Origin: Cyanobacteria bacterium UBA3803
GTDB lineage: Bacteria; Cyanobacteriota; Vampirovibrionia; Gastranaerophilales; Gastranaerophilaceae
Direction of reading: 5' to 3'
DNA: 12,273 nt
Assembly: GCA_002369055.1 (NCBI GenBank)
Contig: DFEL01000185.1
Span: 1 to 12,273, forward strand
Each line of letters opens with the position of its first letter. Position 1 is the stretch's first letter. The position numbers were made by a program, and so were the translations under genes. The notes under the pieces are model-generated. The model made no database searches and was not told the origin of the DNA. It saw nothing but the letters and a program-made list of their open reading frames with translations. Shown one piece after another: positions 5,892 through 12,273 of the stretch.

Positions 5892-6605
5892 ATGCTTTTA
5901 AACATTAACATAAATTATTTAGCAAACTTAAGAAATTCAATTGGGAGCGGAGAACCGGATATTCTAAAATTCTCCAGATTTTGTGAACACTCGGGAGCTG
6001 ATGGCATTGTTGTACATATTTCAGATGGGAACTCTGTGATATCTAATTATGACGTAAAATACATAAGACAACACACAAGAACAAAGTTCATACTTAAAAT
6101 GCCAATGACACAAGAAGCTAAAACTTTGGCATTAGATTGCAAACCTGATACAGTTTGTATTGTACCTCAGACAGACGAACCATCTCCGTCTAACGGTTTT
6201 AATGCTTTAAAAAATCAAACCGAACTAAATGATTTTATGTTGCCATTAATGTATGAAGGGATTGTTTCTTGCGTATTTATAAACCCTGAAATAGACCAAA
6301 TAAATTCTGCGTATAAAGCAGGAATGCACTACGTTGAATTAAACACATTAAAATATTCGGAAGCATTTAAATACGGTCAATTTGAACGAGAATACCTGGC
6401 ATTAAAAGAATGTTCCGTACTTGCAAATACGCTTGGAATGAAAGTTTCTTTATGCAAAGGAATTAATTACCAAAATGTTTCACAATTAACGGAACTTCAC
6501 GGAGTTTCAGAAATGACAATTGGTCATAGTATTACAACTAAGGCTATTTACAACGGTTTGGACAGTTCTATAAAAGAAATGAAAGAGTTAATAAATGAAA
6601 AGTAA
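5892..6605 (+). CDS. pdxJ-like: PdxJ-family protein with catalytic residues replaced
   Basis: A 237-residue TIM-barrel protein aligning end to end with PdxJ, the enzyme that makes pyridoxine 5'-phosphate. Matching segments are NINYLANLRNS (6-16), SGADGIVVH (34-42), KPDTVCIVP (84-92), the N-Y-x-N-V stretch (192-196) and MTIGHSI (208-214). Several active-site positions differ from E. coli PdxJ. NIDH is NINY, so D becomes N8 and H becomes Y9. The Arg after LRNA is I17. H45 is kept as H42, but R47 is S44. The catalytic Glu72 (NLEMA) is K69 (ILKMP), and His193 (NAGHGL) is K189 (LCKGI). IEIHTG is VELNTL. Canonical activity is therefore doubtful. The Shine-Dalgarno AGGTGA overlaps the murT stop codon, so translation is probably coupled to MurT. 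A diverged paralogue with another role in the murT operon is the simplest reading; a degenerating true PdxJ is the alternative. Confidence 0.85.
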   Translation: MLLNININYLANLRNSIGSGEPDILKFSRFCEHSGADGIVVHISDGNSVISNYDVKYIRQHTRTKFILKMPMTQEAKTLALDCKPDTVCIVPQTDEPSPSNGFNALKNQTELNDFMLPLMYEGIVSCVFINPEIDQINSAYKAGMHYVELNTLKYSEAFKYGQFEREYLALKECSVLANTLGMKVSLCKGINYQNVSQLTELHGVSEMTIGHSITTKAIYNGLDSSIKEMKELINEK

Positions 6606-6909
6606 AGAAGAAATAATTGAAGAAATGCAACAAGTTGTGGAACAAATGAGATTAGATGATATTGAAGAAAGACCTGAATTAGAATATGAATTATTTGATT
6701 GTTCTTGCTGTGGTCAAACAAAATCTTATGCAGGCTCTATTCAATATGGAGAATACAGACTTTGTAATGATTGTGTTTTACTTGCAGAAACAGGATTTGC
6801 TCTTAATAAAATAAAAGATGTTACAGAATTGATTAATGCAATGGAAGACAAACGCCTTGAAGAAATCTGTAATTTTATCAAACAAGACGAACAAAGACAC
6901 AATAATTAA
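6595..6909 (+). CDS. Small CxxC...CxxC (zinc-finger-like) protein, 104 aa
   Basis: The function is not recognised. Residues 1-32 are an acidic helix (KEEIIEEMQQVVEQMRLDDI). A metal-binding-like knuckle follows with C36-S-C38-C39-G and C57-N-D-C60 about 18 residues later, fitting a zinc ribbon using C36, C39, C57 and C60, with C38 extra. The rest (61-104) is a charged helix ending in HNN. The start codon overlaps the end of the PdxJ-like gene by 11 bases, so translation is coupled and the product probably works with the cassette. No Shine-Dalgarno beyond the coding sequence of the upstream gene is needed. No strong terminator is seen between its stop and the convergent gene at 6955. Confidence 0.75.
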   Translation: MKSKEEIIEEMQQVVEQMRLDDIEERPELEYELFDCSCCGQTKSYAGSIQYGEYRLCNDCVLLAETGFALNKIKDVTELINAMEDKRLEEICNFIKQDEQRHNN

Positions 6910-6954
6910 TCTTCTTTTCTAAGCGAAAATATATTCATTTATTTTAATAATCTA

Positions 6955-7437
6955 TTATCCCAATTCTTCAATTTTTGTTGTAACATTCAAATCTACATAT
7001 TTATATATATTAGTTAATATTCCAATTGGGAAAAAGTAGTTATTATCTGCAGGAACAATTTTTAAAATTGCTGATTTCGGATCAACTCTGTTTACTGAAG
7101 CTAGAAACTTTCTGTTTGCAGCAGTAAACAATATGTAACCATTTTTTGACTGAATTTCATTTATCGTAAATTTATTTGCATTTATACTTGCCAATGTTAA
7201 AAAATATAACTTATCAACAGAAATTTCATATTTTTTAGTACATTTTTCAAATGAAATCATTTGAGGCATTGTTGGCTGTACGTTTACGACAGGTGCTGAA
7301 TTAATAGTATTTACGTTAATTACCTGAGTAACTCCTGATGTTGCAGAAACAGGCTGAACTATTACATTTTGCCCTTCTGCATTTACTCTTAAACCAAATA
7401 TCATAATTACTAATACTAATATTAATTTTCTTTCCAT
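6955..7437 (-). CDS. Small exported protein of unknown function (160 aa)
   Basis: A typical signal peptide covers residues 1-20: basic MERK, hydrophobic LILVLVIMIFGL, and VNA before EG as a likely type I cleavage site. The mature part begins with a Thr/Val/Asn-rich low-complexity stretch (about 21-58). A compact domain of about 100 residues follows (FEKCTKKYEISVDKLYFLTL to the end) with alternating hydrophobic strands and a single Cys. I do not recognise the family. The ATG overlaps the polA stop by 16 bases, and the Shine-Dalgarno GGGGTGA (7441-7447) lies inside polA, so it is probably translated from the polA message. An envelope protein in an operon with the glycosyltransferase at the other end would fit, but this is inference. 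Confidence 0.78.
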   Translation of the reverse strand: MERKLILVLVIMIFGLRVNAEGQNVIVQPVSATSGVTQVINVNTINSAPVVNVQPTMPQMISFEKCTKKYEISVDKLYFLTLASINANKFTINEIQSKNGYILFTAANRKFLASVNRVDPKSAILKIVPADNNYFFPIGILTNIYKYVDLNVTTKIEELG

Positions 7438-10199
7438 GATTCACCCCAATTAACATCAACAGGTAAAGGAACTTTCAAATCTACAACATTTTGCATCTCA
7501 CCTGTTACTATTTCTTTAACTAATTCTAATTCATTTTTTTCAACTTCAAAAACCAACTCATCATGAACCTGCATAACCATTTTTGATTTTAATTTATTCT
7601 CTTTAAATTTTTTATCTACATTAATCATAGCCATTTTAATTAAATCTGCCGCAGTACCCTGCATTGGATGATTTATCGCAGCACGCTCAGCAAATTCTTT
7701 GACCATTTTGTTTGTACTTGACAATTCCGCAGATAAATAACGTCTGCGTCCAAAAATTGTTTCAACATATCCGTTCATATAAGCCTGATGAACAATATTA
7801 ACCATATAGGTCTTAACTCTTGGATAAGTTTCAAAATATTTGTTTATAAATACTTCTGCTTCATTGGCTGAAATTTTTAATGCTTTTGCCAAACCGTATT
7901 TTGTTTGTCCGTATATAATACCGAAATTTACGGCTTTTGCTTTATAACGCATATCTTTTGTAACATCCTCAACGGGAACATCAAAAACTTTTGAAGCTGT
8001 CAAACTATGAACATCCATGCCTGAATTAAAAGCAGCAATCAAATTTTCATCACCTGAAATATGTGCTAACAAACGCAATTCTACTTGAGAATAATCAGAA
8101 GATAAAATATAATTTCCTTCACGCTCAGGAACAAAAGCCTTTCTTAATTTATTGCCTTCCTCAGTTCTGATAGGAATATTTTGTAAATTAGGATTTGAAG
8201 AAGATAAACGTCCGGTAGCAGTATTAGCCTGATTGTACGTTGTATGTATTCTACAATCCTTTAAACTTACCATTAAAGGTAACGCATCCGTATAAGTTGA
8301 TTTCAATTTCGCATATTTTCTGTAATCTATTAAATATCTGCAAATTTCATGTTCTTCCGCAAGTGATTCCAGCACTTCAACACTTGTTGATAATGATGCT
8401 TTACCTCTTTTTTTCTTTAGTTGAATATTCATTTTGTTATAAAGAATATCACCTACCTGTTTTGGAGAATTTATATTAAACTTTTCACCGGAAATTGCAA
8501 AAATCTTTTCTTCATACTCATTCATTTTTGCCGTCATATACTCTGAAAGTTCACTCATATAATCAATATCAATAGCAACTCCGTCATATTCCATTTGAGC
8601 AAGCACTTTTGATAAAGGTAATTCTATATCATCGTGTAATTTTTGTTCAGAAGAAGTTAATTCATTTTTCCAAAATTCAGTAAGTTGAAAAATAGCAAAA
8701 GCGTTGTCATTTGCATAATCTGCAACCTGTTGGAGAGCAATATCCGAAATTTTATTTTTTTTATCAACTTGAAGTTTTGCAGAAATATGATTTATATAAT
8801 CAAAAGCCTGAGCAGACAAATCGTGAATTCTACTTGGATTTTTTATATAACTCGCTAAATATATATCAAAATCCACACCTTTTAACTCAATGTTTAAACT
8901 TTTACAAATATTTATGTCGTTTTTTGCATTATACGTATATTTTTTTATTTTTTCATTTTCAAAAATATCTTTTAATACTTCAAAATTATCCTCTTTGTTT
9001 TCGATATAAAAACTCTTATCGTTATAATAAAGAGAAACACCATAAGTTTTTATGTCAGAAGCATTAACATAATCCGATAAAAAATAAAAAGAAAATTCAC
9101 CTTTTTTATTTAAAAGTTCTTTTAATTTTAATAAATCATCCTTTGTTTCTACAATTATTTTTTCATAAGTTTTTTCTTCTACAACATTATTTACGGCAGT
9201 TGTAAACAAACCTAATTGCATTTCATCTTGAACTGTGCTTAATTTATCTTCTTTAAATTTAACAATTGTACTATCTTTAACAGTTTTGTCTTCGCAATTT
9301 TTGTCAAATAGGCACAATATACTATCAATATTTTTAACAAAACTGTAAAACTGCATCTTCTTAAAATATGAAATTACATTTGTAATTTCAGGCATAGCAA
9401 CTTTTGTGTCATCAAAATCAAATTCGATATCAACATCTCTCACAATTGTTGCTAAATATTTGCTTAATTTTGCACTGTCAACACCTTCTTTTAACTTATT
9501 TCTCACTGAATTTTCAGGAATATTGTCAACATCTGCAAGTATATCTTCAAGTGAAGAATATCTCGTTAAAAGTTTTTGAGCAGTTTTTTCTCCAATACCT
9601 TTTACACCCGGAATATTATCGGAAGTATCACCCCTTAAACCTTTATAGTCAATAACTTGATTTGGCCATACACCTAATTTTTCGTGAACTTTACTCCAAT
9701 CATAAGTAGTCAAAACACCTTTAGACGGAATTAATACTTTAATTAATCCATCTCTGTCAACCAGTTGAAAAGAATCTTGATCGCCTGTTAAAATATATGT
9801 TTTATGACCCAACTTTGCTGCTTTTGTAACGATAGTACCAATAACATCATCAGCCTCAAAACCTTCTTTTGTGTATATTGGAATATCAAAGGCTTGTAAA
9901 CCCTCAACAATTAAACTTAATTGAGTTCTTAAAGCATCAGGCATAGACTCACGATTTGCTTTATATTCAACATATTGTTCCGTACGAAAAGTTTGTCTGC
10001 CAACATCAAAAGCAACTGCAATAGAATCAGGCTTTATTTTTTCATTTTTTAATAAGTCAAAAATTGCTTTAAAAAAGCCATAGACAGCCCAAGAAGGAAC
10101 ACCTTCCGAAGTTTTCATGCCTGTTCTTTCTAACGCAAAATATTCACGGAAAGCCAAAGCATGACCGTCTATTAAAATTAAAGTTTTTTGACTACTCAT
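7422..10199 (-). CDS. polA: DNA polymerase I
   Basis: At 925 residues it has the full family length. Residues 1-290 form the 5'-3' exonuclease with metal-binding acids D11, D65, E115-x-D117-D118, D140, D142, D191 and D194, and the helix-hairpin-helix GVKGIGEKTA (198-207). Residues about 345-515 are a 3'-5' exonuclease fold that has lost activity: the DxE of motif ExoI is replaced (FYFLSD, 371-376) and the ExoIII Asp is N499, while the ExoII N-x-K-x-D remains. The polymerase domain is intact: motif A SDYSQVELR (701-709), motif B RYKAKAVNFGIIYG (751-764), motif C QVHDE (877-881). It should fill gaps and remove RNA primers without proofreading. It starts 37 bases after the transketolase gene, with no clear Shine-Dalgarno, and overlaps the next gene by 16 bases. 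Confidence 0.97.
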   Translation of the reverse strand: MSSQKTLILIDGHALAFREYFALERTGMKTSEGVPSWAVYGFFKAIFDLLKNEKIKPDSIAVAFDVGRQTFRTEQYVEYKANRESMPDALRTQLSLIVEGLQAFDIPIYTKEGFEADDVIGTIVTKAAKLGHKTYILTGDQDSFQLVDRDGLIKVLIPSKGVLTTYDWSKVHEKLGVWPNQVIDYKGLRGDTSDNIPGVKGIGEKTAQKLLTRYSSLEDILADVDNIPENSVRNKLKEGVDSAKLSKYLATIVRDVDIEFDFDDTKVAMPEITNVISYFKKMQFYSFVKNIDSILCLFDKNCEDKTVKDSTIVKFKEDKLSTVQDEMQLGLFTTAVNNVVEEKTYEKIIVETKDDLLKLKELLNKKGEFSFYFLSDYVNASDIKTYGVSLYYNDKSFYIENKEDNFEVLKDIFENEKIKKYTYNAKNDINICKSLNIELKGVDFDIYLASYIKNPSRIHDLSAQAFDYINHISAKLQVDKKNKISDIALQQVADYANDNAFAIFQLTEFWKNELTSSEQKLHDDIELPLSKVLAQMEYDGVAIDIDYMSELSEYMTAKMNEYEEKIFAISGEKFNINSPKQVGDILYNKMNIQLKKKRGKASLSTSVEVLESLAEEHEICRYLIDYRKYAKLKSTYTDALPLMVSLKDCRIHTTYNQANTATGRLSSSNPNLQNIPIRTEEGNKLRKAFVPEREGNYILSSDYSQVELRLLAHISGDENLIAAFNSGMDVHSLTASKVFDVPVEDVTKDMRYKAKAVNFGIIYGQTKYGLAKALKISANEAEVFINKYFETYPRVKTYMVNIVHQAYMNGYVETIFGRRRYLSAELSSTNKMVKEFAERAAINHPMQGTAADLIKMAMINVDKKFKENKLKSKMVMQVHDELVFEVEKNELELVKEIVTGEMQNVVDLKVPLPVDVNWGESWKEN

Positions 10200-10236
10200 A
10201 ATGTTATATTGACTGATTTTATAAGCATTTTAGCAA

Positions 10237-11067
10237 CTATACTAATTCTGCCAATGCTTTTTCCATTTCTTCATCATTAGGTGCTTTACCATGCCAGCCG
10301 GCTTGGTTTTCCATAAATGAAACACCCTTACCTTTTGTTGTATGAGCAATAATTGCAGTTGGTTTGTCTGAATTATTTTCTTTTGCTGCTTTAAGTGCAT
10401 CATAAACTTGGTTTAAGTCATGACCGTCAATTTCGACAACATTCCAGTTAAATGCTTTTAATTTATCTGCCAAAGGTTCTAAAGCTTTAACTTTTTCAAC
10501 ATCACCGTCAATTTGAAGCATATTTCTGTCAATAATTGCAGTAATATTATTCAAATGTTTGTGTGGAGCGTGCATAAATGCTTCCCAGCAAGAACCTTCT
10601 TGCAACTCACCGTCACCCATATAGCAGAATACATGAGCAGGACTGTTATCTAATTTCAAACCTAAAGCCATACCAACAGCCATTGATAAACCTTGTCCTA
10701 ATGAACCTGTTGCAACTTCAACACCAGGTAAGTGAGTGTTTGGGTGTCCTTGTAAACGAGAACCAAACAAACGGAAAGTCATTAATTCTTCTTCAGGGAA
10801 AAATCCTCTTTGAGAAAGAACAGAGTAATAAACAGCAGATGCATGACCTTTTGATAATACAAATCTGTCACGTTTTGCAAAATCAGCATCTTTATCCCAT
10901 TGTGGATATACATTCATTATTTTTTGATATAAAACAGTTAAAATTTCAACAGCAGACATAGCACCGCCAACGTGTCCCGATTTTGAATTGTGAACCATTT
11001 TAATAATGTTACGTCTTGTTTGTTTGCACAAATCTTTTAATTGTTCTAAATCTTTTTGTTCTAGCAT
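10237..11067 (-). CDS. Transketolase, N-terminal (ThDP-binding) subunit
   Basis: At 276 residues this is the N-terminal half of a split transketolase, where a single-chain enzyme has about 660. Residues show SGHVGGAMS (30-38) with substrate/cofactor His32, LSKGHAS (71-77), LQGHPN (105-110), TGSLGQGLS (120-128), and the thiamine diphosphate/Mg motif GDGELQEG (151-158) reaching N182 in IIDRN; KGVSFMEN and GWHGKAPN follow near the end. The pentose-phosphate reaction moves two-carbon units between sugar phosphates, but needs the C-terminal Pyr/TKC half. The next gene is polA and the previous one the glycosyltransferase, so the partner must be elsewhere. The Shine-Dalgarno AGGG lies in the four-base gap and the end of the upstream gene, implying coupling. 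Confidence 0.93.
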   Translation of the reverse strand: MLEQKDLEQLKDLCKQTRRNIIKMVHNSKSGHVGGAMSAVEILTVLYQKIMNVYPQWDKDADFAKRDRFVLSKGHASAVYYSVLSQRGFFPEEELMTFRLFGSRLQGHPNTHLPGVEVATGSLGQGLSMAVGMALGLKLDNSPAHVFCYMGDGELQEGSCWEAFMHAPHKHLNNITAIIDRNMLQIDGDVEKVKALEPLADKLKAFNWNVVEIDGHDLNQVYDALKAAKENNSDKPTAIIAHTTKGKGVSFMENQAGWHGKAPNDEEMEKALAELV

Positions 11068-11071
11068 TTTA

Positions 11072-11806
11072 TTACCCTTTCTTTGTTAGCTTTTCTTTAA
11101 TAACATTATACACAAAAATTGGCAAAGTCGGAAATATTCTTTTAAATCTTTCCGGTTGTTTAATCGTACGATATAACCACTCTAACCCAAGTTTTTGCCA
11201 TATTTCAGGTGCTCTTTTAACTTCACCCGACCATACATCAAAACTTCCGCCAATTCCTATCATCACTGTTGACGGCAAAATTGTTTTTAATTCATATATA
11301 AATTCTTCCTGCTTTGGTGCACCCATTGCAACAAACAAAATCTTTGGACACGAGGATATTAAGTCCTCGTGTAATTCGGAATTTTCTTTAAAATAGCCGT
11401 CATGAGCATAAACGATGTTTACATCAGGAAACACCTCTTTTAACGTAGCTTGAACTTTCTCAATTACACTTGGCTTTGCACCAACAAGAGCTATCGGAAT
11501 ATTATTTTTTGCGGAATTCTCAATTAGTTTCCAAGCAAAACCTATACCTGTAATTCTTTCAACATTTATACCATTTATTTTTAATCCGATTTTTATACCA
11601 ATTCCATCAGGAATAACCAATTCTGCTTCGTTCAAAATTTTTGCAAAATCTTCGTGTTTATTCGCATACTCAATAATTTCAGGATTTATAGTTACAATAT
11701 GAGAGCTTGAAGAACTATCTACCAATTTATTTACATAATTAATAGCCTCATCCATATTGAATAAGTCGATATTATAGCCTAAAAGTTTATGCTGACGTCT
11801 TTGCAT
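11072..11806 (-). CDS. WecG/TagA/CpsF-family glycosyltransferase
   Basis: With the start chosen at 11806 it has 244 residues, the usual family size. The family pattern is complete, numbered here from that start: VTINPEII (38-45), IPDGIGI (65-71) with the proposed catalytic Asp, AMGAPKQEEF (160-169), GIGGSFDVWSGEVKRAPE (184-201) and LEWLYR (208-213) followed by the basic C-terminal stretch. Members transfer ManNAc or ManNAcA to undecaprenyl-PP-GlcNAc for teichoic acid linkage units or enterobacterial common antigen; the donor cannot be read here. An upstream in-frame ATG at 11839 would add 11 residues (MFFKYFCYNVN), but those codons contain a perfect extended -10 (TGCTATAAT), so the later start is preferred. 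It is the first gene of the operon with transketolase-N, polA and the exported protein. Confidence 0.9.
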   Translation of the reverse strand: MQRRQHKLLGYNIDLFNMDEAINYVNKLVDSSSSSHIVTINPEIIEYANKHEDFAKILNEAELVIPDGIGIKIGLKINGINVERITGIGFAWKLIENSAKNNIPIALVGAKPSVIEKVQATLKEVFPDVNIVYAHDGYFKENSELHEDLISSCPKILFVAMGAPKQEEFIYELKTILPSTVMIGIGGSFDVWSGEVKRAPEIWQKLGLEWLYRTIKQPERFKRIFPTLPIFVYNVIKEKLTKKG

Positions 11807-11821
11807 ATTTACATTATAGCA
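11806..11821 (-). promoter_or_regulatory. Extended -10 promoter of the glycosyltransferase operon
   Basis: Read on the minus strand, TGC-TATAAT places the hexamer at 11818-11813 with the TG of an extended -10 just upstream. A TTTACA lies 20 bases further upstream, too far for a usual -35, but extended -10 promoters can do without one. Transcription would start about 6-8 bases later, at or next to the ATG at 11806, which implies a leaderless or nearly leaderless message. Confidence 0.55.
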
Positions 11822-11828
11822 AAAATAC

Positions 11829-11857
11829 TTGAAAAACATGTAAATTAGTTATATATT
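11829..11857 (+). promoter_or_regulatory. Sigma-70-type promoter of the Lys/Ala-rich exported protein gene
   Basis: TTGAAA (11829-11834), a spacer of 17 bases and TATATT (11852-11857) form a good housekeeping-type promoter. The expected transcript start is near 11864, giving a leader of about 24 bases containing the strong Shine-Dalgarno AAAGGAGG (11874-11881), six bases ahead of the ATG. The -35 lies about ten bases from the oppositely oriented promoter at 11813-11821, so the two may compete. Confidence 0.7.
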
Positions 11858-11887
11858 TTAACTAAATGTTCTGAAAGGAGGATTATT

Positions 11888-12208
11888 ATGAAAAAAACTT
11901 TAGTTATGACATTAGCAATGGCAATTGCATTAACTTCAGCAACTGCAATGGCAGCAACAATTACAAAAAATGTAAAAGGTACTAATGTATCAGTTACAAG
12001 TACAAAACCTGACAGTGCTTTAAATAAAGCTGCTAAAGCTAAGGCTGATTATGACAAAGCAAAAGCAGATGCGGCAAAAGCAAAAGCAGACGCTAAAGCA
12101 ACAAAAGCAAACGCCAAAACAAATGCAAAAAAAGCAGCTAAATCAAAAGCTAATGAAAAAATCAACAAATACACTGAAAAGAAAGGTGTAAGCGTAAAAA
12201 TTAAATAG
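11888..12208 (+). CDS. Exported Lys/Ala-rich helical protein (106 aa), unknown function
   Basis: Residues 1-22 are a clear signal peptide (MKKTLVMTLAMAIALTSATA, then MA) with an A-x-A cleavage site before A23. The mature protein is about 84 residues. It has a short strand-like start with KGTNVSV, a long repetitive helix (about 42-95) built from K-A-[KDN]-A units such as AKADYDKAKADAAKAKADAK, and a strand-like end KKGVSVKIK that echoes the start. There is no lipobox Cys. The helix has no Gly or Pro and is highly positive, so binding to anionic envelope polymers or nucleic acid is plausible; a coiled-coil spacer anchored at the cell wall is another option. The strong promoter and near-perfect Shine-Dalgarno suggest high expression. 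It is monocistronic, followed by a long hairpin. The family is not recognised. Confidence 0.8.
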   Translation: MKKTLVMTLAMAIALTSATAMAATITKNVKGTNVSVTSTKPDSALNKAAKAKADYDKAKADAAKAKADAKATKANAKTNAKKAAKSKANEKINKYTEKKGVSVKIK

Positions 12209-12219
12209 TTTTCCAACAA

Positions 12220-12273
12220 TCAAAACATGGTACAGGCGGTTTTGCTAACAAAACCGCCTGTACCATGTTTTGA
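12220..12273 (+). terminator. Perfect 24-bp hairpin after the exported protein gene
   Basis: Arms 12220-12243 and 12250-12273 are perfectly complementary and enclose GCTAAC; the outer G and C of the loop can pair too. The stem ends in TTTTGA at the window edge, so any T-run beyond is not visible. It starts 12 bases after the stop at 12208 and probably terminates that gene. Its core GGCGGTTTTGCTA matches the hairpin at 2935-2977 in 12 of 13 bases, so it may also be a copy of a repeated palindrome. Confidence 0.75.

Noticed and set aside
6910..6954. Terminator between the CxxC gene and the convergent exported-protein gene
   Set aside because: Only very weak AT-rich stems (TTTTC/GAAAA, TAATA/TATTA) are present, without the GC core seen in the other terminators here.
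7422..10199. Loss of the proofreading motifs in DNA polymerase I as a novelty
   Set aside because: Degenerate 3'-5' exonuclease domains are well known in PolA of many lineages (for example Bacillus and Thermus), so this is noted only in the gene entry.
11016..11396. Open frame of 126 codons on the plus strand
   Set aside because: It lies antisense across two conserved enzymes (transketolase-N and the glycosyltransferase) and has no ribosome site or domain.
12046..12160. Tandem DNA repeat in the K-A coding stretch
   Set aside because: The codons vary (gct aaa, gca aaa, gca gac, gcc aaa) and there is no fixed unit length, so the repetition is at protein level rather than a DNA satellite.

Overview
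The window is AT-rich bacterial DNA with compact, mostly operonic gene layout and normal coding. The gene mix points to a diderm lineage near the non-photosynthetic relatives of Cyanobacteria (Gastranaerophilales/Vampirovibrionia), probably gut-associated. It combines a PdxJ-family protein (rare in Firmicutes), a MurT-type Mur ligase, two YtxH proteins with a DUF948 protein, a split transketolase, a WecG/TagA glycosyltransferase and a PolA with a degenerate proofreading domain. The assignment is inference from gene content; a clostridial origin is not excluded.

Layout. Positions 1-131 hold the 3' end of proC, closed by a hairpin terminator. Facing it on the minus strand is an orphan NarL/FixJ response regulator (235-909), preceded by a 472-residue glycine-zipper protein of unknown function (1027-2445). 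Positions 2446-2990 hold one small plus-strand gene of 53 codons (2638-2799). Its leader contains no C and its trailer contains no G, and the two can partly pair. Two terminators follow back to back. A minus-strand cluster (2991-4484) encodes four small membrane-anchored proteins: YtxH, DUF948, YtxH and an unknown membrane protein.

From 4564 a plus-strand, translationally coupled cassette encodes MurT, a PdxJ-family protein lacking most catalytic residues of that family, and a small CxxC...CxxC protein. No GatD partner for MurT is present. A minus-strand operon then runs from about 11806 down to 6955: a WecG/TagA/CpsF glycosyltransferase, the N-terminal half of transketolase (without its C-terminal half), DNA polymerase I, and a small exported protein whose start overlaps the polA stop. 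Divergent from this operon, with an overlapping promoter, is a small exported Lys/Ala-rich protein (11888-12208) followed by a 24-bp-stem hairpin at the window edge.

How the genes fit together. MurT and the glycosyltransferase point to cell-envelope polymer synthesis, and the YtxH/DUF948 cluster to the inner membrane. PolA, transketolase and ProC are housekeeping. The features most worth following up are the catalytically stripped PdxJ homologue in the murT operon, the small gene with complementary UTRs, and a pair of hairpins at 2935-2977 and 12220-12273 that share a loop-proximal core with a compensatory base-pair change. No tRNA, rRNA, CRISPR array, insertion sequence or phage gene was seen.
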